From Sphagnum compactum (lineage: Eukaryota > Bryophyta > Sphagnopsida > Sphagnales), in contig OZ234496.1 in NCBI GenBank assembly GCA_965153455.1, positions 7,015,207 to 7,079,206 on the forward strand: DNA of 64,000 nt, written 5' to 3'. The position numbers and the translations under genes were made by a program. Positions 13,195 to 25,165 of this stretch are shown in pieces. The notes below the pieces were generated by a model. The model was not told the origin of the DNA and did not search any database. It saw only the letters and a list, made by a program, of their open reading frames with translations. The first letter of the stretch is position 1, and each line of letters begins with the position of its first letter.

Positions 13195-15560
13195 AGATAT
13201 CATCTTGTCATCATCGTGTATCAACATTGTGCACATGGTAAAGCTTGCAAAATGGACTTTGGGCCAAGTTTTTTTTTGTTGAGTTTTGGTCCACCCAACC
13301 ATGCCAAGACCTTACAAGATTGTTTTGTCCCATATGACTTTGTGAGTGTCTTTGATTTTTTTGGAAATATGTGGGCACATTGTTCATGGTCATGTTCCCC
13401 CATTTGTATTGCATTTGCTTGTGGCATTACAAGTACTAGTTTTGTAAAAGTAAATTGGTGACATTCAACCTATTGTGATTGGAAAAGTGACCTATTGATT
13501 GGTCACTTGCACATTGGCCATTCAGTTTAGGGATACATTTACGAAGCATTTTAGTCTTCACCAATTTGGTGTGACAACACAGGGTGGGTGTGAAATGGTG
13601 GTTTACAAGGTTCACATTATGTTGCATTTGCATCAAAATTGGGTGGTATTACAAACAAACATTTATAATGCCTTCAATTTTGTACCATGGACAACCATCT
13701 TTTAGGAGTTATGATTTATTATTTATACCTTGAATTTGTTTTCCCCATTCGTCTAACAATTTTATGCAAGCCCATCCCCATTATATTTTTCATAGGCTTT
13801 TTCAACACAAGGATTTCATAATTGTTCAAGTTTAGTACACGACAAGAGGTTCCTTTGAGCGGAACATTATTCATTTTAACACAATTTTGCATTTTCCACC
13901 TTACTATAGCAACCCGCCCTACTTGCAATTTTCTTTCACTTGTTGATGATATGCATATTGTTGGTCCTATCTCAAATGCAATACTCACATTTTTATGGTT
14001 ATAGGCAAAATTTGTAACATTAAGACTTTCCATTCAACTGGCGAAGAATGTAGTTTGGTCTCCACAAATATTAGACTCGTCCATTTCACTTCCTCCATGT
14101 TTTCTTACACCCAACACAAGTTTTTATATTCTAAATGCACCAGTGGGTTCAATGCCATTTGTGAAGTCCTTCATTGCATAGGCATTTCAAGAGGACTTCA
14201 ACACCATAACTAACCTCTTATGTTGTAGATCCACATGTAGCCTTTGCAATGCTTTTGTTTTGTTATGCCTAGCGACCATGTTATTTATTATTTATCATTT
14301 TGTCATTTATAGGTGTCTTGTAGCATTATGCCAAGTTTGATTCACATACCATGGTTACGTTGGAAAAGTTATTGGGTTGGGATCTTTCGACGTAACAATG
14401 GTCCATTTGGCTTGTTGATAAATCATTTTACCTACTTCATGAAGGGGGGGGGGGAGCGGGGGGGGGGGCTTGGCCTTCTTTTAGTGGTTCAACTTGTTGC
14501 CCTCACCTTCTTGGGATGTTGGGCTTTGATCACTTGTGATCATTTGTTTATAGCGAAATGAACATCTTATTAGTCTTGATGTCATGGCGCATATTTAAAC
14601 AAACATTTTCCCCTTCTTGTTGGCATTATAGGATATTCAAACATTGTTATTTCAAATTGTCCATTTTCAAGTCACCCTTTTGAGAGTCTTGTGGTATAGT
14701 CATATCCTCAGTAACAAGCTTCTTTGGCAAATTGATTACATGAATAAGAGCTTTCAGTTGATGTTCCTTATGATGCCACATGAGCATGTTTCCAATCTTG
14801 TGCAAGTCCTATAGCAGCCATCTGGTGATTACTTCGTCCTACTACACTTGCATTTTGTTTGTCTTTAGTTCACATCCTTGCAGTGTTACATACATGCTTT
14901 GGCATGCCACATTCTACAATTGCACATCTTTCACATTGTTAGTGTGAACATACCATTGATGATTTGGGTATTCATTTGTTTCGATGCCCATGTAGGAATG
15001 AGTGCATTACATCCTATGATACCTACTAACACATTATTGCAACTATTGTTTTGAAAAATGGAACACACATATGTCAGAGAAAAGTTTCCCACCTTTTCCC
15101 CTTCCACATGAAACGACAAATTGATATTCTTATCACCAAAAATCATTTTCGAACGTTAATGGATGTTGTCATTTTTAATCCAACTCACCGGGATATGGTA
15201 CAATGTGCATCATCCACAACAACACATGCAATGACAATCACTGCTTAGGAGAGGACATGATCATATGTGGAATGCATAGTAGGAAATGATTTCATTCCTT
15301 TTTCCATAAAAACTCATGGTTGTCTTCATTCTCATTTTGATTCATTTTTTACTTTTTGTGTCTAGGCCACTATAGCTCGTCATCAGCAATCTTCTTTAAT
15401 TCCCTTTATGTTTATTTCTTATTATTGGCAACATGTGTCCATAGTTTTTTAGCGTGCATAGGCCATTGCAATTTTTCAATGTGTTGCCACGTTTGACAAA
15501 CATTCTTCATCTCTTTTGCGCATCATAACAAGTGCACCTCTGTTGCTAATTGATTTGTGG
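13195..15560 (+). mobile_element. Degenerate non-LTR reverse transcriptase relic B
   Basis: This is the same family as relic A but on the opposite strand and longer. In order on the plus strand there is an upstream block (GPPNHAKTLQDCF) and the palm entry (LHQFGVTTQGGCEMVVY, then NWVVLQTNIYNAFNFV). These are followed by TRQEVPLSGTLFILT, the core block LSLVDDMHIVGP, and a GGLGLLLVVQLVALTFLGCW segment. The last block reads RTLMDVVIFNPTHRDMVQCA and then a TIARHQQ..WQHVSIVFQRAQAI region near 15.4 kb. Stops and frame changes separate the blocks. The core again reads LVDD. A G-rich run at about 14,447-14,469 interrupts the frame. Confidence 0.8.
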
Positions 15561-16400
15561 CAAAATATGCTTTTTTAAATTTACGATAATCTATTTATTA
15601 GTGTATTAGTGGTGGCCTTTTTAATTTATGATCTTCTATTTATTAGGGCATTTATAGTGTTCATGATTTCTGCTCTCGTGATTTTATTGGCCTTGTACTT
15701 TTTGTGGATGGGTCCCCATCCTTGGTTTTTTGTTTATAGGGTTTTTGTTCTTCATTTATGGAGATTGGTCAACAAAAACAAGTTTAGTTAATGCCACAAT
15801 CACCAATTACCTAACTTGATTTTCATTTCAATCAATCCCACATAATCAAATGGGTGATGGGAGAAAATCATTTGCTAAAACTGTAATTTCACTTGCACTT
15901 CATCACACCATTATAACTTTGTTTCCTCAGTTGAATTTAATTTTAACCTTTTCATCACAAACTATTAAGTTTTGACATTTTTCCTTGTATTTTAAAGTGC
16001 ATGAAGGTGAAAACACACTAAAGGTGAGCCACTTTTGTTCAAAAATGTGATGTATAACAAGTATTATAGTATGCAGTAAGCTAAAATCTTGATGACATCT
16101 TTTGGTTATCCTAAACACAAGTAAAAAACTTTAAAATTTGCACAACAACATTTTTGAACTCAAAGTTCATTTTGAGTCAAAATTAATTTTGATCCAATGA
16201 TTGGATGAGGAGGATTGGATAAAATCAATGTACACAGAGTGTATAACTTACAGTTTTTCAACGACCATAGGGTCTCATGTTTATGACTCATGAAACGTTA
16301 CCAAACAAAAGAAAATTGAAAAAATAACGCAATGCCCATCTATAATATCTTGTCCTTTTTTATATGGTTGTGGTTTTTAATTATTTTAACAAGATCCAAA
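15561..16400. other. AT-rich intergenic DNA
   Basis: Nothing recognisable apart from the decayed edges of the flanking retroelement relics. Confidence 0.5.
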
Positions 16401-18090
16401 CATTAATAAAAAGAGGGTCACTTCCCAATGGCACCATCTATTACCTTGATACATAAGGTAAGGGAGGTGGATGATTTATTTGATTGGAAACTTATAACCT
16501 TGCTTAATGTGGTGTATAAGATATATGCAAAAGCATTTGAACACATATTTCAACCAATTTTGATGGAAATCATTCATTTAGGTCAAATTATTTTCTTATT
16601 TCTTCATTATATCTTGGAGAATGTTTTCCTTTTATAATAATCATTGGATTCAAATGTTCCAACAAATGAAACAAAATGTTGTGTTATTCTAAAAAGAGTC
16701 GAAACACTTGTAGACTGTAATGAAGATTTATACTTGCATTATTTATAAATATAATATTTAATGAAATTATATGTATTTTACAACTATATTTGTCTACCCA
16801 TGAAGTTAAAATATCATGAATTTGAAATCATTTCAATATGTCATTAGAATTTTTTTTATACACAAAACATTTCTTGACACAATATTTTTTAACATGTTTA
16901 AAATTGAATGTGTTTTAAGTTATTCAAACCTTCACCAAATGCTTTTAAATCTATTGTGAGCTTCAACACACTTCACAAGAAAGGTCACATGTGTTGATCA
17001 TTTAAGGTGCGCATTTATTGAATCATTTATTGGATGTTTTAAATCATGATTTTAAACGTCATTAATGACTATAATATTTCAAAATTTGTAATAATGGTTA
17101 AAAACAAAGTTGTACATTTGATTATAATGTAAGGCTTGATGCTCAAAAGAATTATTATCATTATAATATGGGTCATATTTTTTTTCAATATTAATATCAA
17201 ATCAAAAAATATATTTAAAAAAAATGTGGTTGTGGAGAGATATAAACTAAGACTTGTAAGAATTGTGAACTATTTAAAGATGGTGGTGAGTTTAGAAACC
17301 AAATGGGGAACAATTTTGAAACAAGGGAACCTATGTGTAGAGTTAGAGAGTGGGTTGTGTTGTTTGATGGGGATGATGAAAAATCTTTTGTTTTCTAAGC
17401 ACATGACAAGTTTTGTTTACAATATACCAAGACTGAGAATTTAACAATTAGACCAAATATCCCACTTTTCATACTTGGAAGCCATTTAAGAGGCTTATGG
17501 AGGCAACTAATGTGGACCTTTAGACCATAATTTTCATAGAGCATAGGTGACCAATCCAACTTGTCAAAGTCATTAAAGAGGTTTAAATTTTGAGTATATT
17601 ACAATGCAAACGAGGAGAAAGTTGGTCAAGGCACAAGACAACTTGTTGAGACCTATTGCACATAAGCGACAAGATGTTCTCCCAAGAACATTTCTACTTG
17701 ATTGGAAAACAAGTTTGGACATCATGAAGGTCTAAAAAAGAAAGTGGATTCATATGGTCCTTATATCACAAAGCCATTGTTGTTAACGCATGGAGAGCTA
17801 CGGTTAACTAATTCATTGATACTACAATGTTGTGATTTACACATTGAAAAAACTCTTCCACACAATTTTTTTGAGTGTAGTCAAGCAAGACATGCATAGT
17901 AACCATTGTGAATAGGCTAGGATGTATCCCTTTTTTGTTGTCCTTGGATGGGATTATCTATAGGTTGATACCTTTTTTATGAGGATCTACCTAAGAAATT
18001 TAAGCAATTTAGAAATGTTTGGTGGTGCTTGAAAAGTCTTTTGCTTTGGACTATTTGGATAGATCATAATAACTAAGTCTTCAAGCTTGA
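16400..18090 (+). mobile_element. Decayed LINE, second family
   Basis: A reverse transcriptase fingers/palm fragment at 16,428-16,637 contains FDWKLITLLNVVYKIYAKA followed by QPILMEIIHLGQIIF, the standard plant LINE block. After about 500 bp without similarity, a C-terminal part runs from about 17,220 to 18,090. It has LETKWGTILKQGNLCVELES, then EKTLPHNFFECSQARHA (a zf-RVT-like HxFxxC region), and finally WWCLKSLLLWTIWIDHNN, the typical plant LINE tail. Many stops interrupt it. The catalytic part is absent or unrecognisable. The sequence is clearly different from relics A and B. Confidence 0.7.
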
Positions 18091-18391
18091 AGTTAAATAT
18101 TGATTACCATCAAATTACTGAAAAACCATCAAGTTAAATATTTTAATCTAACAAGGTAGAATTGATTATGCTAGGTTAAAGAGGAGTTTCTTTTTGGGTT
18201 TGATTCCTAGTGGGAAGCTCATTTGCTTTTTCTTCCCTGAGGGTCTTAAAAAATAAAATGGTGCTACAAGGTGCCTAAGTTGTGTGTCATTAGGTGGTAA
18301 AGTTCCTCCAGCTTTGGGTCTCATTCCCGAGGGTCCATTCTTTCTTGGGTTGTGTTTCTATCACAAAACCTTGCAAAACTTTAAAAAAAAA

Positions 18392-18690
18392 GGGGTGTGT
18401 CACACTTTGGCCTTGCCATTTACATAAAAAATATCTTAAGACAAAATAAAGAATTATAGAAATTCAAATATTTCACCGTGCAAAAAATATAATGTTCAAA
18501 AAAGTCCTCTAAAAGAAACCAAAATCCTAACTAATCTCAAGTTTCAACACAAGCCAAAATATCATCTTTCAAAAATCCTCGTATAAAAATAGACCTATTA
18601 TTACCTAGGGGCCAAAATCCCTTAAGCTACTATACTCTATAATGAATCTAAACACAATATCCTTATTGTCTTAGTAGGCAATGCCAATAA
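18392..18690 (+). repeat. Repeat family R2, copy 1 (direct)
   Basis: It starts GGGGTGTGTCACACTTTGGCC and ends near CTTAGTAGGCAATGCC. It aligns along its whole length, with small deletions, to 19,236-19,610 in the same orientation and to 19,922-20,276 in inverse orientation. It has no coding capacity. The terminal GGGGTGTGTCACA is shared by all three copies. Confidence 0.85.
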
Positions 18691-18986
18691 ACACACCCTG
18701 ATTTGAAAAATGTACAAAGATATTAGAGTAAAAAAAGGAAGAATTTAAAAAGGTCGTCAAATTAGCACACTTTCCCTTTTGGGAATGAAGCTTGTTTTCT
18801 TTTTTCTTAATTCTTTTGTACATTTTTTGAATCTGCGGTGTGTTAATAAATAATTTTTTTTCACAATTTTGATGATAAAAAAACTCTTCTAAACTAGACA
18901 TATGTTTGGTTTTCATACCAAGCCCAATCCAATTTGGGACCAAAACCGTGTCCAATTTGGGGCGGGAGATAGGAAACCTCCTCACC

Positions 18987-19006
18987 GTCCATCCATCCAT
19001 CCATCC
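18987..19006. repeat. ATCC microsatellite
   Basis: A short run of CATC/ATCC repeats (TCCATCCATCCATCC) between R2 copies 1 and 2. Confidence 0.8.
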
Positions 19007-19235
19007 CTACCCACATGGGCCTGGGAAAGGAAGATCTGACGGCTGGATGTCCACGTACACCAGGTTGAGATGAACCAATAAGGGATGGATACTAAGGAAA
19101 AGATAGTTCCCTAGTGAAGAAAATATCCACTTGTGTGAGGTGGAAAGTGGCAGCCTCGTCACGGAAGTGCAAATTTGGAGGGGGGCAATTAATTTCTTTA
19201 CAATTTTGATTTGGGACTTCGTGGTGGGCATATGG

Positions 19236-19610
19236 AACAAGGGGGTGTGTCACAATGTGGCCTTGGCATTTACATTAATTAAAAAGTATCTTAAGAAGGC
19301 AAAAGAAAGAAGAATTATGGAAACTCAAAAATATTTCACCATAGCAAAAATATAATCTTCAAAAAATAATCCTTCTAAAAGAAACCCAAAATCCTTCAAG
19401 ATATTATTATAACTCTTTAATAACTAATCTCAAGTTTCAACAACACAAGCCAAAAATATCATGATTCAAAAATCCTCATATTACAAAAAAAAGACCTATT
19501 ATTATTGTCTAGGGGCCTATAAAAATCCCTTAAGCTACTACCTATACTCTATAATGAATCTAAACACAATAATCCTTCTTGCCTTGGTAGTAGGCAAGGC
19601 CAACAAAATT
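19236..19610 (+). repeat. Repeat R2, copy 2: left arm of large inverted repeat
   Basis: The left arm begins AACAAGGGGGTGTGTCACAA and ends GGCAAGGCCAACAAAATT. It is the inverse complement of 19,922-20,276, which ends GTGTGACACACCCCTTGTT. The arms of about 355-375 bp flank a spacer of about 311 bp. The terminal inverted repeats and the lack of coding sequence resemble a foldback element or MITE, or a head-to-head insertion of two copies. Confidence 0.85.
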
Positions 19611-19745
19611 CAAGTGGAAATGCTGGATTCACACAAAGGGGGGGAAGTTTAAGGGAGAAACAATCTCATGAGAGAAACTTAATAATAAAACATGAGTCAC
19701 GCGTTAACACATGCAATGTTGGAAAAATCTTAGCTTGATGACACA

Positions 19746-19797
19746 TTGTGTGTGTGTGTGTGGGCGTATGTGTGTGCACACACACACGCGCCCCCAC
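19746..19797. repeat. GT/AC dyad microsatellite in the inverted-repeat spacer
   Basis: A (TG)n run is followed by GGGCGTATGTGTGTGCACACACACACGCGCCC. Half of the tract is thus the inverse of the other half, centred near 19,777. It lies close to the middle of the spacer between the two R2 arms, so the whole 19.2-20.3 kb block is a nested palindrome. Confidence 0.8.
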
Positions 19798-19921
19798 CGC
19801 ATGTGGTGCTATTTGCATGGGATATTTCTTCGAGAGACAACCATCTTTTCATGTTGTCAACTCTCCCTCACAAAAACAAACATGCCACCCGAAAGGTCTA
19901 CTAGATGTATATTATATGCAA

Positions 19922-20276
19922 TAATTTTGTTGGCCTTGCCTATGAACGGAAGGATATTATTGTGTTTAGATCCATTATAGAGTATATATAGTAGCTCAAG
20001 GGATTTTGGCCCCCTTGGTAATAATAATAATAGGTCTATTTTTCTTAATATGAGGATTTTTTGAATCATGATATTTTTTTTGGCTTGTGTTGAAACTTGA
20101 GATTAGTTATAATAGAGTTATAATAATAGCTTGAAGGATTTTTGGCTTTTTTTTAGAGGATTTTTTGAAGATATTATTTTTGCATAGCTAAATATTTGAG
20201 TTTTCATGATTCTTCTTTTGCATTAAGATACTTTTTAATGTAAATGACAAGGCCAAAGTGTGACACACCCCTTGTT
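19922..20276 (-). repeat. Repeat R2, copy 3: right arm of large inverted repeat
   Basis: Inverse complement of copies 1 and 2, starting TAATTTTGTTGGCCTTGCC and ending GGCCAAAGTGTGACACACCCC. It carries small indels relative to the left arm, so a hairpin would contain bulges. Confidence 0.85.
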
Positions 20277-20279
20277 ATA

Positions 20280-22112
20280 ATATTGTTGAATTGGTAAGGG
20301 CAATGTACGTGCATTTCAAAATGCCATGTCATAAATTATAGGTACCATGGTGGACCATAACAAATTAGGGTTTGAGGGGGTGGGATGGGCGAGAGAGACG
20401 GAACACCCCCGCCATCCAGCTCCCGAGTGTCTTTTTGTGCCCCGTTTTGCTCACTCTCCGCACAAGTTTACATATTTTGACAACACGCACATTCCGCATG
20501 TTCTGACTCACAAGAAAAAAAATAAAAATTTAAATATTTTCTGTGGGACTCACATGTTCAGATGTTCTTAGAGTTGGTTTTGAACCCATGATCTCTCAAC
20601 AAAAGGTTAAAATTCTTACCAGTAGCTTACTTCCCAAAAGAGAGGATTGTTTAGTTTTCTATCTATTATATAATTTAATTAAGCCTGCAAGGCAGATGTA
20701 TCACAAAGCCATGACCTATTATTCTATATATTTTACACATCCACCACCCCTTGTCCATTAACTATGTGTACAGTGTGGACAAATCCATATGCAAACAAAA
20801 ACAAATCATATGAATTTGTCAAAGGATTTTGGAACTAGTGCCAAAGGATAAGTATCCCATAGAAGTGAGAAAAGTGAGTTCATGTGGGAATGGAATGTGA
20901 GTAAAGCTTCAAGTATAATAAAAAAATGGATTTTTTGGGTGACAGCCCCCCCTTAGTGGCCATTTGACACCCCCAAAAAATTGTAGGATTTGAACCCAGA
21001 GAGTACATATATTAAAGGACGTCGGGACGAAATGAAGCTTCCCCTGAATCCGTCCCATCGTCCATCGGTCCCATCGTCCATCCCGTCATCCATCCAAACA
21101 CACCTGTGCATTAGGCACGGGGTTCAAACTAGTCCTCATTTAAGTCTAAAGATGGGATATTTTTAATATTTTAGAAATAATTTAAATGGATTTTGGGATT
21201 TTTTAACCATGGTACCAACCTCCTGGTGGGTGCTGCTGGTTGACCCAAGGCCAGTCAGGGGTTAGCTAACCACAACCTAAGTTAATCATAACCATGGTCT
21301 GAGTTAGGATAACTCATAACACGCCAACTCACTCTGACCTGGCACCCGTGACTGGGACAAATAGTGATAAGACAGGATGACAGAATGACCGGCAATAGCC
21401 CGTCACTTTTACCGTGTCCCAGGCTTATCCTCCACAAACAATTGTGTAAATTTTTCTGGTTTTGGATTTTACTGGCCCTCTTATTTTATTGCCATATTTG
21501 TAATTTTTATTTGCCATAATTGCACGCATTACAAATATCACAACATGCTAAATTGGGGAAAAGCTATTTTAATTGAATAAATAGTTGACATGGTAGGTAT
21601 TTGTATAATATTTTTTCATTTTAAAAATTTTATTGAAGAGGAAAAAACATGTATTAAATTTCTAGAGGGATTCTGAATATAAAATTAATAGCAAATTGGA
21701 TAAATCACTTTACATTTGAATTACATCTAGCACATCACTTTGGATGCATTATTAGTGTTAGGGTTTCATCCACAACACCCATTGTCAGTCACTCTTCTTA
21801 TTTTTTTAAAAAAAATTATTATTTTTATATGTCTCAACTTGGGATAAAGGGCATTGTGATTGATAACCCCTTTTTTGAGAATGGGTGTAGAGTGGAAGAA
21901 TAGAGAGAGGTATGTTGAATGGATTTGCCTTTGTTTTAATAATGTAATGTGGATGAACTTATGAATTGGGGCCATGAGTTCAATTTTTGTGAAAGTGTTA
22001 GTTTGAGTTTTGTTTGAAAATCTTGTTTTATGTTTTTAAAAAAATAAAAATTATTTGGTGTGGAAATCTTACTTTCCCTAAATTTACAAATGATGTTTTT
22101 TTGGTGTAACAA

Positions 22113-22152
<40 letters not shown>

Positions 22153-22260
22153 TTTTTCCTTCTTTTCCCATATTTCTGAAATTGGTGGGTTGGCAACCAT
22201 GCATGAGAGGACTTAGCCAAATTTGGTTTAGACTTTAGAGGGAGAAATAGAAAAACATTT
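20280..22260. other. Intergenic, simple repeats
   Basis: No gene supported. It holds a GTCCCATCGTCCATC simple repeat near 21,045-21,095, two GGNTTTGAACCC motifs (near 20,575 and 20,988) of the kind left by tRNA-related repeats, and a (GT)n tract at about 22,115-22,149. Confidence 0.5.
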
Positions 22261-23488
22261 AGGGTTGGAACCTATTCTCTAAATATGACCACTTTAGATT
22301 GTTTTTCAACCTCATAATATGGCTATTTAGGCCCATCTTTTCCACACCACAAAAAAGAAAAAAGAAAAAAAAGGCGCCTTTTACCCTGGCCCTTTTTTTT
22401 TGGTTTTCTCTCGCCATTTTGTAAACTAATTTCGCCGAAAAAAAAGGAAAAAAAAATGCTAATTTACAGTCAGGACAGAGCGAGTTCTGGCATAGCCCAC
22501 TAGTTTCACTAAATTTCTTTTTCCACGGAAGTAAAAGAAAAGCACCCAACACCGACCGGACGACCTGACGAAGCCTCCATTTCGTATTGTACGTATTTTT
22601 TAAAGTATTGTACGCACGCGTACCAATGGCCTCTGCTGCACATGCGCGCATGCAGCGCTCATACACAAACAAACAAACAAAACGAACGAGAGCCGAGCGG
22701 CCATAACTCTGCTGCGCCGCAGTGAAGATTTCGTGTCTTTCAAGCTTTTCACACAACAGAGTAGACTACTTGTAGGATGTTGGGTAGTAGATCGATTTTC
22801 GTGTTTTTTGGGTACATATTGAGCATCCAGCTCTGAGAATCTCGAGTTATTAAATGTTTTTTAAAAGTTTCACTAGTATTGCTGCTTCTGCTTGCTGCTC
22901 TTGATCCTGCCCTCTTGATCCTGCAGTTATAGCTTAGAGGATCCTCTCACCCAGCACCCGTAATACATACTGGTGGTATCAGCTTAGACCTGCATCAGTC
23001 TTTCTCACCTCCATTACTATTTTAGTTTATCAGTATCTCAAGCTCGAGCTATCGACTTGAAAGTGGGACTCTGAAAATTAGTGGGAGAAAAGTAGTCTGT
23101 AAATTTGTTTTTGTTTTTGTTTTTTTTGTTTTTGGTGTGTTGTGAAATTTTTGAGCTCAATGGGTTCTTTGATGTCAGGTTGGGACTCACATCCCTTGGA
23201 TGATCAGAAAGGTATGGTGTTCTGGGAAGCGTTAGTGAAGTTTTTCTCTGCAAGACTTTGTTTTTGCATATTAGGACGTTGTGAAGTCTGGTCATAGCGA
23301 GAGAGAGAGAGAGAAGCCTCTTCTTATGGGTTTTGTAGCAGCTGCTGGAGCGCCGCGGTTTTCTGTTTTCGCAGCAAATCTTTTTTTGATCTTTTTTGGG
23401 GGATGGTGCGAGAGATGCGCGGCACTTACGAGTTTTAAGCTTAACACTTTGTTTGTTATTTTTCTGCGTTTTCTCACGCGTTGCAGTG
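22260..23488 (+). promoter_or_regulatory. Upstream and probable 5' leader of the FWR/DWWT gene
   Basis: Base composition becomes more balanced from about 22,540. A (GA)n tract lies at 23,299-23,313. The sequence just before the start codon, TTTTCTCACGCGTTGCAG at 23,468-23,485, is a good splice acceptor only three bases from the ATG. A 5'-UTR intron is therefore likely; its donor is not resolved (a GAAAGGTATGG site near 23,210 is one candidate). No TATA box could be assigned. Confidence 0.45.
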
Positions 23489-25165
23489 ATGAAGAGGAGC
23501 AACAGTTCTTTGACAAAGGACGAGATTTCGGCGTTCTGGCGATCAAGGCAAAGAGCTATGGAGGAACACCTGAAGGAAGCTGCAGCCCAGAAAGCTCTTG
23601 CAGCAACTGTGACACAACAAGTGAGTACTAAAGTAGTGAACTTGTAAAAACAGCCTTGAGCTTGCTCATCTGCAGCTTCAGAATTGGAAAAAATGTATAA
23701 ATATTCAGTCTACTGTTGCTTGTGATCACCTAGTTTTGCAGTCATAGTCGGAGAAGAGCAAAGAGAGGAAAAAAACTCACGGATCATGCATGATATACTG
23801 ATGAGTTTTCGAAGCAAATAAACAAAATTGGAGCTTGCTTGCTTGCTGTACAAGCAGCCTGTTCAAAGACTTGCAAGAGGACTGCAACAAATTCGAGCAG
23901 CAGCTACTACTGTGCTCGTTAGATAGTTGACAGAAGCTTTCAGAAGTGAAAACTCGGCTGAAGTAACAAAGAAAGAAAGAAACCCTCTGAGTCTGTACAT
24001 GTTTCTGTACATCTGCAATGTGATACTCATAGCTGATTTCTGAGATGTTTGATTCCATAACTGCATGATGGACAGAGCGGTGGTGGGTCATCATTATCAG
24101 CAGCATCAGCAGTTGCGATTGAAGTGCCAAAACAAACTTCGGAGGAAGTACAGCAGCCCACTGCAAGCAGCCCAGACTGGTATGTCACTACAAAACTCTC
24201 AGCTTCAAAACTTGCGCAAAGAAGCTACATGTTTTAGTAAAACCAGGAATTTTAGCTTGAAAAAACACTTTTATTGGTTCTTTCTTCCCAACATGAGAAA
24301 TTCATTAATAAATCAGTCAGCATTCTTCTTCTTCTTCTGAAAAGGAATAGAAAAAGCAATTCTAAACCTAAATTCTAAACACTCAATTCTTCTTCTCTAC
24401 CAAATTTTTTTGAGAAAGCAATGAGAGAGAGAGAGAGAGAGAGCTGCTCTAATCCTTCACTCCATCCTTCTTAAGAATGAGAAAATGCTTGCTTTCAAAC
24501 ACACGCCTTTGAAAAACAAATTGCAGAAGGTTGCTGCCTTGTAAACACAAGTCTTCCCTCCTCAACAGAAACCAAAAGAGCTAAAAGAGTATCTCTTAAA
24601 CAAACACTCAACAGCTCTAAAAAATACCTCAAAAACATCCATTCTTCTTTTCTTCTCAACAGAAGTCAAAAGCTCAAAGAGTACCTTGTAAAGCAATTAC
24701 CCATTTCTCCTTCTCCTTTGACAGAGATCAAAAGCTTGAAGAGTCCCTCACAAATGTTCAATGTTCTTTTCTTCTCAACAGAAATCAAAGCTCAACAAGT
24801 ACCTCATGAACACTTATTCATCTTCTTCTCTTCTTGACAGATTTCAAAAGCTCAAAGACCCAGTCTTCCTTCTCTTCTTGACCATCATGCATGATGAACG
24901 CCATGATGAACACCCTTCCTTCTTTTCTTCTTCAACCAAAAGACTATATGTGTGCGTTGCTGCAATTGATGTTTTTGCTGTGGGTTTTTTCTTTATTTTT
25001 GGGTTTATTGCTTGCAGGTGGACAAGAAGCAACTGGGCATTTCTGAATTTCCCTCCAGAGATGTTGCTGAAAGATTCCAGGGACAGATACACCCCTCAGT
25101 TTGACGTAGCAGCCAAGGCAAGCAACTTGCAACAAATGCACTCTAGTCCTTCAGGCTTCTCCTAA
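23489..25165 (+). CDS. Small plant protein with FWR and DWWTRS motifs (unknown function)
   Basis: I joined three exons: 23,489-23,620, 24,076-24,179 and 25,018-25,165. All junctions are GT-AG and in phase (132+104+148 = 384 nt), giving 127 residues. The N-terminus reads MKRSNSSLTKDEISAFWRSR and then EEHLKEAAAQKAL, a probable short helix. The middle is Ser/Ala/Gln-rich. Exon 2 ends inside the first Trp codon of PDWWTRSNWAFLNFPPE, so the signature exists only after splicing. From memory, several small Arabidopsis proteins of unknown function share a T-K-E-E-I..FWR start and a DWWTKS.YAYLNQP end; this looks like a homologue with W/F in place of Y. No signal peptide or membrane segment is seen. 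It converges with the coiled-coil gene, the stop codons lying about 790 bp apart. The exon 2 acceptor (GGACAG) is the least certain boundary. Confidence 0.85.
24423..24443. repeat. GA microsatellite in intron 2
   Basis: A (GA)n run inside the second intron of the FWR/DWWT gene, ahead of the acceptor-bearing tandem units. Confidence 0.85.
24555..24880 (+). repeat. Degenerate tandem array inside intron 2
   Basis: About five units of 54-95 bp, each built on TTCTTCTCAACAGAAATCAA followed by AAGCTCAAAGAGTACCTC. Unit cores start near 24,558, 24,651, 24,717, 24,771 and 24,831. Each begins with a pyrimidine tract and CAACAG or GACAG, which mimics a splice acceptor. The true acceptor (TTGCTTGCAG) is downstream at 25,017. 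No comparable array is seen in the other genes. Confidence 0.8.

Noticed and set aside
20560-21000. GGNTTTGAACCC motifs resembling a tRNA T-arm
   Set aside because: No anticodon arm, acceptor stem or A box could be placed around them, so no tRNA gene is claimed.
22259-22756. 165-codon minus-strand ORF
   Set aside because: It lies in the upstream region of the FWR/DWWT gene, is built on poly-A/T and simple sequence, and shows no domain or codon bias.
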